NCBI GenBank assembly: GCA_003233295.1
Contig: QILJ01000123.1
Location: 1-7,872, forward strand
DNA: 7,872 nucleotides
From: Ignavibacteria bacterium
Lineage (GTDB): Bacteria; Bacteroidota; Ignavibacteria; Ignavibacteriales; Melioribacteraceae
Reading direction: 5' to 3'
Shown here: piece after piece, positions 1-7,300 of the stretch
Numbering within the stretch: the first letter of the stretch is position 1
Layout: every line of letters begins with the position of its first letter
Notes under the pieces: model-generated
Seen by the model: only the letters and a program-made list of their open reading frames with translations
What the model was told of the DNA's origin: nothing
Database searches by the model: none
Program-made: the position numbers and the translations under genes

Positions 1-74
1 TCACAACGCAGCACCATGTCCTTGATGCTGATCAGTATCGAGTTGGCATTGTCCTGAAAGGATTGGAATTTCAT
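1..74 (-). CDS. Possible 5' end of a divergent gene, cut by the window edge (alternative to 3-101 +)
   Basis: On the minus strand an ATG at 74-72 opens a frame with no stop to the window edge, giving 24 residues that begin MKFQSFQDNANS and continue with a hydrophobic stretch (ILISIKDMVL). The product is not recognised. In favour: the base composition turns AT-rich exactly upstream of this ATG, and a near-consensus Bacteroidota promoter (minus strand, 122-92) lies at a suitable distance. Against: third codon positions are unusually GC-rich compared with the two large genes, which fits better if the real coding strand is plus. This call and the plus-strand call at 3-101 exclude each other. Confidence 0.33.
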   Translation of the reverse strand, partial: MKFQSFQDNANSILISIKDMVLRC

Positions 75-101
75 AATGACAATAAAAGTAGCAAATACTA
101 A
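3..101 (+). CDS. Possible 3' end of an upstream gene, cut by the window edge (alternative to 1-74 -)
   Basis: On the plus strand the frame starting at base 3 is open for 32 codons and ends at TAA 99-101. It reads TTQHHVLDADQYRVGIVLKG and then a polar tail ending in KSSKY. Codon-position composition looks coding: GC-rich first position, GC-poor second, and a third position similar to the large genes. The stretch YRVGIVLKGL is faintly like the end of a PilZ-type beta barrel, but that is a weak resemblance and no function is claimed. It overlaps the minus-strand reading in antisense, codon over codon, so only one of the two can be real. Confidence 0.28.
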   Translation, partial: TTQHHVLDADQYRVGIVLKGLEFHNDNKSSKY

Positions 102-122
102 TTAAATTAGTATTATAATCAA
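92..122 (-). promoter_or_regulatory. Putative Bacteroidota-type promoter reading leftwards
   Basis: On the minus strand TTG (122-120) is followed by 19 bases and then TAGTATTTG (100-92). This resembles the Bacteroidota consensus TTG-N(19-21)-TAnnTTTG, with one extra base inside the -7 element. The element ends 17 bases before the minus-strand ATG at 74, giving a very short leader. It is only meaningful if the minus-strand gene is real; in AT-rich DNA such a match can occur by chance. Confidence 0.22.
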
Positions 123-184
123 TGATTTTTTTTAGTTATCATTTAGTGGTTCACTAGTTATTGTTTGGTCTTCCCGAGCCAGGA

Positions 185-292
185 ATGCCAGATGAAAAGA
201 GAGCCTACAGCCAGTCCTTATACAGAAAAGAAGGCACCGATCCCGGTTCCGGAATATATCCGGGATTGTCCGGGGACACATTCTTAAATTAA
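185..292 (+). pseudogene. Possible gene remnant or tiny ORF of 35 codons
   Basis: An ATG at 185 opens 35 codons ending at TAA 290-292. The translation contains a coding-looking stretch (KEGTDPGSGIYPGLSGDTF) in DNA that is clearly more GC-rich than its surroundings. No ribosome binding site is seen and an in-frame TAG lies a few codons upstream of the ATG. The opposite strand also has a short open frame here, and the GC-rich part contains a 7-bp inverted repeat, so the patch may be the worn end of a lost gene, a structured element, or neither. No family is recognised. Confidence 0.15.
240..278. repeat. GC-rich inverted repeats
   Basis: ATCCCGG (240-246) is mirrored by CCGGGAT (260-266), a perfect 7-bp stem with a 13-base loop that itself contains an alternative stem (CCGGA 249-253 with TCCGG 259-263). 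Directly after it TGTCC (267-271) and GGACA (274-278) form a second, tight palindrome. No T-run follows, so this is not a standard intrinsic terminator. One 7-bp stem is not beyond chance in a region of this size. Confidence 0.3.
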
Positions 293-325
293 GTGTCTGA
301 TTTGCTACAGTGGCAACATGAAAAC

Positions 326-343
326 AGATTTTAACTAAAATCT
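326..343. repeat. Perfect 8-bp inverted repeat
   Basis: AGATTTTA (326-333) and TAAAATCT (336-343) are perfect reverse complements separated by AC. The 2-base gap makes this more likely a protein-binding palindrome than an RNA hairpin, because a 2-base loop would force the closing pairs open. The AT-rich context raises the chance of coincidence. Nothing identifies a binding protein. Confidence 0.35.
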
Positions 344-446
344 TACTTAATTTAGAGCCGGGCTGGTGCTAAAAGCAGGGTACTATTGATAGGGTGTCAA
401 CACATATCTATGTCAATTTTTACAAAAATGACTCGGGTGTCCATCA

Positions 447-479
447 ATCCATTTTGCATTATTTTAATACAAAATGGAT
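447..479. repeat. Strong 33-base hairpin (10 bp + mismatch + 4 bp)
   Basis: ATCCATTTTG (447-456) pairs perfectly with CAAAATGGAT (470-479). Inside it, after one C/A mismatch (457/469), ATTA (458-461) pairs with TAAT (465-468) around a TTT loop. This is the longest inverted repeat in the intergenic region. It is followed on the plus strand by A-rich rather than T-rich sequence, and no T-run follows on the minus strand either, so an intrinsic terminator is unlikely on both strands. It could be a structured RNA, an operator-like palindrome or part of a small mobile-element remnant. Confidence 0.55.
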
Positions 480-639
480 AAAATATCCGAATATTCAGCA
501 AAACCCCTCCAATAGGTGCTTTCCATTAGAATCATTATCATGTAAGGTTTTGAACCGAATATGTAAATTTGGGAGAGGAATTAGCGTTTTTTATATAGGA
601 CAGAAGTGATTATATAGCAACTATAGAGGGGTTGTTACG

Positions 640-657
640 GGTATTTATATTAATACC
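640..657. repeat. Short inverted repeat GGTATT/AATACC
   Basis: GGTATT (640-645) and AATACC (652-657) flank the 6-base loop TATATT. The stem could be lengthened slightly if G639 bulges out (AC 637-638 with GT 658-659). A 6-bp stem of this kind is expected by chance roughly once in a region of this size, so it is recorded as sequence structure only. Confidence 0.25.
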
Positions 658-779
658 GTTCATTTATCACCTATGTAAAGTTTTTGATAATTTCGAATAG
701 TTTCGTATCATCTTTCTTTCCTACATTGTCTCCCCCCTAAGGTATAAAGAATCAAATATGCTTCATTAACCTTACTGGG

Positions 780-813
780 ATCTCACAAAAGGTGGGATGG
801 CATTTTGAATGCC
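780..813 (+). promoter_or_regulatory. Two abutting stem-loops in the presumed leader of the RHS-like gene
   Basis: ATCTCAC (780-786) pairs with GTGGGAT (792-798) through seven positions, one a T/G wobble, around the loop AAAAG. The very next base starts a second hairpin, GGCATT (799-804) with AATGCC (808-813) around TTG. The two stems abut without a spacer, so in RNA they could stack coaxially. They end 48 bases before the ATG at 862. No T-run follows, which argues against a simple terminator. They could be a leader element controlling the large secreted gene, or coincidence; no known riboswitch class is recognised. Confidence 0.35.
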
Positions 814-861
814 CAACAGTACCAGCTAAAATAAATTTTCGACCTTCTCAACCAGTTAGGA

Positions 862-3800
862 ATGAAAACCACATGCTTTAAGAGTATCGTAGGCATGATT
901 GCCTGTTTGCTCTCAGTGAATCTCTATTGCCAAGAAGCCAATGTTATACCTCCCTCGCCCAACGTGGCCTCTTTAGGAAAGTATGGCGACATACCTATTA
1001 GTTTCTATACCGGCACTCCTAACATCTCAATCCCAATCTTTGAAGTTGTCGCTGGGGATCTAAGCTTGCCCATTTCAATAAGTTATCATGCTTCCGGAAT
1101 AAAGGTTGCTGAGGAAGCTAGTCGTGTGGGCTTGGGATGGGCCATTAATGCGGGTGGCGTTATCAGCAGAACTGTGGTAGGTCTGGATGATTTTGCAGCA
1201 GCTCCATACTCATATCATAACAAAAATGCTCCTGAATTGCCATGGGGTGGACTTGATGTTTTCCCTATACCTGGATACATCCAGGAATGTGACTTAAGTT
1301 TCGTAAACTCAAACTTTACCTTATCCTCACAATACACAGAAGCGGATCCACCAGGGTCGCCATATGATTTTGAGCCCGATCAGTATTACTACAACCTGGG
1401 CAACGAATCTGGCAAGTTTATTCTTAAACAGAATAAAGAGGCAATTCTAAATAAGCAAGAAAAGCTACAGATTACCTGTATTAACGATAGCAATTCGGGT
1501 TGGGTAATTACAGGTGCAGATGGCACCAAATATACTTTTGATACCTATGAGACCTATCGAAACAATGGAGAGTTGTTTGGTACTCATAAATCTGCCTGGT
1601 ATCTCAATAAGATTGAATCCCCCTCAGGAAATATAATTGAGCTTTTCTATCAAAACCTGGGGACACAATATATTAAACCAGTAGGTGCATTTTCTGAACA
1701 ACAGGTTTCTTTTACGCTAGGTAGCTCCTCAGGTCAATCAGGACCAACAGCGTTTCAACAAATGGTTGCAGGTAAGGAATATGAAACTGTAGTCCTTGAC
1801 TACATCGATTATCCCAATGGACAGGTGAAATTTGTTTATGGACCAAGAGATGATATTGATGGGGATGTCGAATTAGACATTGTACAAGTTTTCAAGAAAC
1901 TTCCTAATGGAAACCCTGAAACAACTCCATTCAAAGAAATACTCTTTGGATACGGTTATTTTACTTCAACCAATGATCAAGATTTTGATCAAAACAACAC
2001 ATATGCCACAAAAAGGTTGAAGTTACTTTCAGTTACTGAAAAAGGCACAAAGGATGGTACCAGTCAAACAAAACCTCCCCATGAATTTACTTACAACGAA
2101 GGAAGTACTTTTACCAATCTTCCAGCGAAAACCTCTTTCGCCAGAGACCATTGGGGCTATTTCAACGGTAAAATGGGTAATACTTCTTTAATTCCCACCT
2201 ATCAATCTTTCCCATCTCCAAGTCCGATTGACTTCTATATTGGACAGATGGGTCAGGAGCGTGATGCAGGGGAGTTATATACTGTGGCTTTCAGTTTAAA
2301 AAGCATCAAGTATCCCACTGGTGGTAATACGGAATTTGAGTTTGAGGCCCACGATATCGATCCGGAGTTGTCCAAAAGTAGGGACCAATCTTATTTTTCA
2401 AATATTCCGATTTTCTATAACGAGATTGGAAAAACTATGTCTTACAATGGTCAAAACAAGGGCACGATTTATGAGCAAGTGTTAGACCTTACCGACGAAT
2501 ATGTAGATAACCAGGGAACGTTTACGAACACAACACTTGAAGCTGCCTTCAGGGTAAGCAGTACTTGTACAAGTATTAGCGGGGTTCCTAACGTCTATTT
2601 TGAGCTATATAACTCAGCGGGTACCAGAATCAGTAGAGTAGATTTAGGTCTAGACCCGTGTAATGACCCCAATGAATCTTTATGTATTTATTGCAATCCT
2701 GAGGGTAATAGTCCTGTTTTCGAGTATAGCAATGAATATACCTTAGAGCCAGGATTATATACCTGGAAGGCTTTTATTAGTGGAAATAGTGATGGTGATC
2801 CTTTTTTGGACATATTTGCCACCTATACCTATCGATCTCTAACCTTTCCAAATGGATCCACTGAAAGGTTTGTCCAGGCAGGAGGCATAAGAGTAAGTAA
2901 AATTACGGATCACGATGGAGAAAATGCTGCGAATGACAAAGTACGGACTTTTGATTATCACTACACTCAGGACAATGACTCCGATGGTACAGAGGAAGAA
3001 AATTCTTATGGTCTACTTATGGCCAGACCTCGGTATACTCACTTCACCTCCGTACTCGGACCCCTGTTCGGCCAGGAAGCCTCGTACGTACTTAGATCCT
3101 CAGATAGCAATGTCCCATTAAACGGCTCAGCCAGTGGCAGTAATGTTGGCTACAGTCAGGTAGCAGTCTTCTATGGAGTAAATGGTGAGTTCGGTAAAAG
3201 TATATACAAATATGAAAACCAACCGGATCTAACTTTAGGATACGCTTATTACACCCCGAGTTTTTTTGGTGATGCACCTCACAAACCTCCTTCAAGGCCG
3301 ACTTTGGCATACGAAAAAAATGGCCTCCTGTTAGAGAAAGAAAACTATAAAAAGGAAGGTAGTGCTTATCTATTGATCGATGAAACCATTAACGAGTATT
3401 CACCTACGACTACTCAAAACAATGTGATCTATGGCATTGAAAGAAGGACACTTTCCCAGTTAATAGGATCTAATTGCGCAACCTTTGTAGGAGATATCTT
3501 ATTCATCTATCCAGCGACCAACACTTCATTTGTGCGACTTGTTTCCAGCACTACCAGAACATACGATCAAAACGACCCAAGCAGGTTTGCAGAAATTATC
3601 AATGATTACTTTTATGAAAACTCCGATCACCTGCAACTCACTAAACAAGAAACCACCGATAGCGATGGCACTATCTTGGAAACTCAATACAAGTATGCTT
3701 TGGATTACACTAACCCGTCAGTGGTAATTGACTCTATGATAAACCGGCATATGCACACCCAGGTCATCGAACAGGTGCAACTAGTAGATAATCTGGAGGT

Positions 3801-4350
3801 GTCAGCCACAGGGACGGAATATCAACTTACTAATGATTTTGTAGTTCCTCATAAAATCCATCAATATGAAACTAACCAACCTGGAATAGGATTCAATGAA
3901 TCTACGGACGGAACCACATTCACAAGTTACCAGGAGCGATTGAAATTTGGCCGATATGATATGAAAAGTAATTTATTAGAGCATAACAAAATAGAGGGAG
4001 TGGTTACATCATTTATATGGGGATATAATCAAACCCTGCCTGTGGCTCAGGTAGTAAATGCCAGCTTTAGTGATATCGAAGCAATATCAGGTTTTGGCAG
4101 CGAATTTCACGCAGGTACTGAAGAATTAAGCGCCTCTCAGGAAGAGGATCTAAGAAACGGTCTTCCTGATGCCCAAATAACCACCTACGCCTATGATCCT
4201 TTGGTAGGAATTCTGACCATTACGGATCCAAGGGGGTTAACTACCACCTATGAATATGACAATTTTAATAGACTTGAATGGATCCTCGACCACCAGGACA
4301 ATATTGTGAAGAAGTTCGAATACGAATTCGAAAATGACGGCACGCCATAG
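862..4350 (+). CDS. Secreted RHS/SpvB-like (YD-repeat) protein, complete, 1162 residues
   Basis: The protein starts with a signal peptide (K2, K7, hydrophobic 8-22, probable cleavage before Q24), so it should cross the inner membrane. Family signatures of the large Bacteroidota RHS-like proteins follow in order: GLGWAINAGGVISR (90-103), the AGGIRVSKITD block (673-683), YSQVAVFYG (764-772) followed by GKSIYKY, FIWGYNQ (1051-1057), YDPLVG (1111-1116), and one YD/RHS repeat, DPRGLTTTYEYDNFNRL (1122-1138). The protein ends 24 residues later at TAG, without the RHS-associated core or any C-terminal toxin. A cysteine-bearing beta-rich stretch (C569, C600, C608, C611) sits at about 540-660. ATG 862 is the first ATG after the in-frame stop TAA 832-834. 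The AGGA at 858-861 abuts the ATG and is too close to serve as a Shine-Dalgarno sequence. In known relatives the RHS region builds a beta-sheet cocoon or surface fibre; the specific role here is unknown. It is probably cotranscribed with the next gene. Confidence 0.95.
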   Translation: MKTTCFKSIVGMIACLLSVNLYCQEANVIPPSPNVASLGKYGDIPISFYTGTPNISIPIFEVVAGDLSLPISISYHASGIKVAEEASRVGLGWAINAGGVISRTVVGLDDFAAAPYSYHNKNAPELPWGGLDVFPIPGYIQECDLSFVNSNFTLSSQYTEADPPGSPYDFEPDQYYYNLGNESGKFILKQNKEAILNKQEKLQITCINDSNSGWVITGADGTKYTFDTYETYRNNGELFGTHKSAWYLNKIESPSGNIIELFYQNLGTQYIKPVGAFSEQQVSFTLGSSSGQSGPTAFQQMVAGKEYETVVLDYIDYPNGQVKFVYGPRDDIDGDVELDIVQVFKKLPNGNPETTPFKEILFGYGYFTSTNDQDFDQNNTYATKRLKLLSVTEKGTKDGTSQTKPPHEFTYNEGSTFTNLPAKTSFARDHWGYFNGKMGNTSLIPTYQSFPSPSPIDFYIGQMGQERDAGELYTVAFSLKSIKYPTGGNTEFEFEAHDIDPELSKSRDQSYFSNIPIFYNEIGKTMSYNGQNKGTIYEQVLDLTDEYVDNQGTFTNTTLEAAFRVSSTCTSISGVPNVYFELYNSAGTRISRVDLGLDPCNDPNESLCIYCNPEGNSPVFEYSNEYTLEPGLYTWKAFISGNSDGDPFLDIFATYTYRSLTFPNGSTERFVQAGGIRVSKITDHDGENAANDKVRTFDYHYTQDNDSDGTEEENSYGLLMARPRYTHFTSVLGPLFGQEASYVLRSSDSNVPLNGSASGSNVGYSQVAVFYGVNGEFGKSIYKYENQPDLTLGYAYYTPSFFGDAPHKPPSRPTLAYEKNGLLLEKENYKKEGSAYLLIDETINEYSPTTTQNNVIYGIERRTLSQLIGSNCATFVGDILFIYPATNTSFVRLVSSTTRTYDQNDPSRFAEIINDYFYENSDHLQLTKQETTDSDGTILETQYKYALDYTNPSVVIDSMINRHMHTQVIEQVQLVDNLEVSATGTEYQLTNDFVVPHKIHQYETNQPGIGFNESTDGTTFTSYQERLKFGRYDMKSNLLEHNKIEGVVTSFIWGYNQTLPVAQVVNASFSDIEAISGFGSEFHAGTEELSASQEEDLRNGLPDAQITTYAYDPLVGILTITDPRGLTTTYEYDNFNRLEWILDHQDNIVKKFEYEFENDGTP

Positions 4351-4392
4351 TATTTGAACAGCTACTTTTTAAAATTCTCAACAGCAAATATC

Positions 4393-7300
4393 ATGCAATC
4401 TTCAACCAGCTATAAAATTATCATCACTGCTTTCCTATGCCTACTGTGGACAGCCCAATCTGTTTCTGCTCAAAATTTTGAGCAGCTAATTGCCCGCTAC
4501 AATATTGGGGGCAGCCAGCTTACCCTGAATGGAGAGACCTGGGGTACGGAACAATATGTGACTTCGACCAGTGGGAATACCTGGTCTGTTTCAGGAGTGG
4601 CTGTTGAGAACACTGATCTGGATACTTTGTATCAAACGGAAAGATTTGGAGATTTCAGCTATGAAATTCCCGTATCTGAATCCGGATTATACCAGGTAAA
4701 ACTCTATTTTGCTGAGGTACATCATGGTGTGGCCAATTCTAACGGGGTTGGGGCCAGAATTTTTGATGTCGATCTTGAAGGTGGGCAGGGTCAACTAACA
4801 GACTATGATATAGTTGCTCAAACAGGGGCCTCCGCAAGGGCAATAGTTGAAACCTTTGAGGTGGAGGTTACTGATGGCTATGTATCCATCGATTTTACCA
4901 CCGACGTTGATAACGCAAAGCTATCAGCCCTTGAGGTATTTGCCTTGGACAACCCTGCCAAACTCATCAGTACGCCCAACATGCTGGTACAGGCCGATAG
5001 CAGTCAATCAATGACCATCAGTGCAACCGATCTAGATGGTGACTCTATTACCTTATCTGTTGTAGGTTTGCCATCTTTTGCTAGTTTTACCGACCTGGGT
5101 AATGGAAGCGGAACCCTCAGTGCCACTCCAGGCGTAGGAGATATCGGAGCATACACGGTTACTATTAGCGCTTGGGATAGCATTGGAGCTGTCGATCAGC
5201 AAAGCATTAGAATTTGGGTTACAGACCCTGGGGCTTTGGAAGTAATTAAATTGAATGCAGCTGGTCCCACATTAACTCTGAATGGTACTCAATGGCAATC
5301 TGATGAGTACGGAAACCCTGGAAGCACCAAGCAATTTTACAGTGTTACTATTGGAGCAACCGAAAACGATTCTATTTATCAAAGTGAGCGACATGGCGAT
5401 TTTACTTATGAGATTCCGGTACCTCAAAATGGAATTTATGAGGTAAGATTGCATTTTGCTGAATTATGGCATGGCATAAGTAATAATCTGGGAATTGGCG
5501 CCCGGGTATTTAATGTAGATGTGGAAGGCCAGGACCAGCTTTCCAACTACGATATCATACAGGAAGCTGGAGCGCCCGGAGTGGCAACGGTGGAGGTGTT
5601 ACAAGCCACGGTTGATGATGGTTTTCTTACCATTAACTTCACCTCGGTAATAAATGATGCTAAGATAGGAGCTATTGAAGTGTTTGGGCATTTTGCACCC
5701 TTGGTGGCCAGTCCGAATATTACTTTAATAGAAGGTGATTCACTTAATTATCAAATTGTTTCATCTGACCTTGATGGGGATCAGGTATCACTTTCTGTGA
5801 GCAGCCTGCCTGGATTTGCCAGTTTTAGTGACAACGGGGATGGAACCGGTGACTTAACTCTAGAACCAGCTATTGGCGATAAGGGGGATTATCAAATAAA
5901 TATTTCAGGTACCGACACCGATGGTTTTACTACCACCGGTGAAATGACCATTTATGTAAAAGATCAAAATAGGTTAGAATTGATCAGAGTAAATGCGGGG
6001 GGTCCTACATTAACCTTAGATGGTACGCTATGGGGATTAGATCAATATGGAAATCCAGGAGACGATTGGCAAGCATATAGTGTTGCCATTGCTGGCAGCG
6101 AAGTGGATTCAATTTACCAAAGTGAACGAAATGGAGATTTTACCTATGAAATCCCAGTGCCAGAGCCAGGATTATACCAGGTGAATCTACATATGGCCGA
6201 GTTGTGGTTTGGTGTAAGTACGGAAAATGCCGTTGGAGAACGCATATTTAATGTAGACATTGAAGATGGACAACATACCTTAACCAATTATGACATCGTG
6301 GTAGCAGCCGGTATGCCCGCTTTGGCTACCATGGAAGTTTTTGAAGCAATGGTGGTGGATAGTTTTTTAACTATTGACTTTAGTTCTGTGGTTAACAACG
6401 CTAAAATCTCTGCGATTGAAGTGTTTTCCAACTTTGCGCCGATTGTTGGGGCACCTAACTTGAGCATAGATGAAGGTGATTCAACAGCCATTCCGATTAC
6501 CGCAACCGATCCGGACGACGATGCCATTACTCTATCGGTTAGTGGTATGCCTGGATTTGCCAGCTTTACAGATAACGGTGATGGTACTGGCACACTTAGC
6601 GTAAATCCTGACACGGCCACAGCGACCGCATACAATATGACTGCAATTGCAACAGATTCAGATGGGCTTTCTTCACAAGCGGATTTTACCGTTTGGGTAA
6701 ACAAAACTGATCAAGACGTCAAACTGATCAATACAGGGGGTCCTCAGGTTACCCACAATAGTAGGACCTGGTTAGCGGGGCAATACTATACTGGTGGTAA
6801 AATCTATAAGAACGATACCTTAAGTATAGCAGGAACTGAAAATGACGCAATATATCGTAGTGAGCGTTACCAGACTCATAGTTATTCCATACCCGTAGAT
6901 TCAGGTGTTTATCAGGTGCGTTTACATTTTGCTGAATTGTGGAATGGAGTACAAAATTCCAGTGGAATAGGTGCCCGGGTGTTTGATGTAGACATTGAAA
7001 ACGGCCAGGGACAATTGGATAATTACGATATTATCAAAGAAGCAGGTGGCCCGGTGATAGCCACTGTAGAGCAATTTGACGTAGAAGTCAATGATGGCAA
7101 CCTTACCATAGATTTGACTTCCGTAGTGGATAACGCTAAAATCTCTGCCATCGAAGTAGTGGAAGTGGACACTAGTGGCATTGATCAGGGCTTGGTGGCT
7201 GATTTGGTAGAATACCAAGTACTAGAGGATTTGTACAATGCTACCGATGGGGACAATTGGAACGATAATACAAACTGGCTAAATAGCACGCACATCGATA

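Larger units (their letters stand above)
102..861. other. Long intergenic region with inverted repeats
   Basis: About 760 bases lie between the edge gene and the RHS-like gene. The region is mostly AT-rich, apart from a GC-richer patch at about 165-280. No convincing protein gene is seen: the longest open frame, 394-609 with a GTG start, has an AT-driven composition, no ribosome binding site and no recognisable motif. What stands out is secondary structure: inverted repeats at 240-266, 326-343, 447-479, 546-556, 640-657, 780-798 and 799-813. One TAnnTTTG match (TAAATTTG, 564-571) is present but has no properly spaced TTG, so no promoter for the RHS-like gene can be assigned. No tRNA or rRNA was recognised. 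Confidence 0.6.

Noticed and set aside
564..571. TAAATTTG, a perfect match to the Bacteroidota -7 element TAnnTTTG
   Set aside because: No TTG at 19-21 bases upstream (the nearest TTTG, 549-552, is only 11 bases away), and it is almost 300 bases from the next gene.
394..609. 71-codon open frame in the intergenic region starting with GTG
   Set aside because: AT-driven composition, no ribosome binding site, no recognisable motif, and it runs straight through the strong hairpin at 447-479. Most likely a chance open frame.
2915..3727. Small open frames on both strands inside the RHS-like gene (2915-3121 +, 3092-3310 -, 3530-3727 +)
   Set aside because: They are out-of-frame shadows of a continuous, well-supported coding sequence.
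4348..4356. TAGTATTTG at the end of the RHS-like gene as a promoter for the malectin gene
   Set aside because: It has an extra base compared with TAnnTTTG, no TTG at a proper distance, and overlaps the stop codon; cotranscription is simpler.
5272..5454. 60-codon minus-strand open frame
   Set aside because: Antisense to malectin 2 and unsupported by any start signal or motif.
6288..6704. 138-codon open frame on the minus strand
   Set aside because: It lies antisense to the malectin 3/Ig-like 3 coding region, and its Ser/Ala/Val-rich composition is the mirror of the repeats on the other strand.
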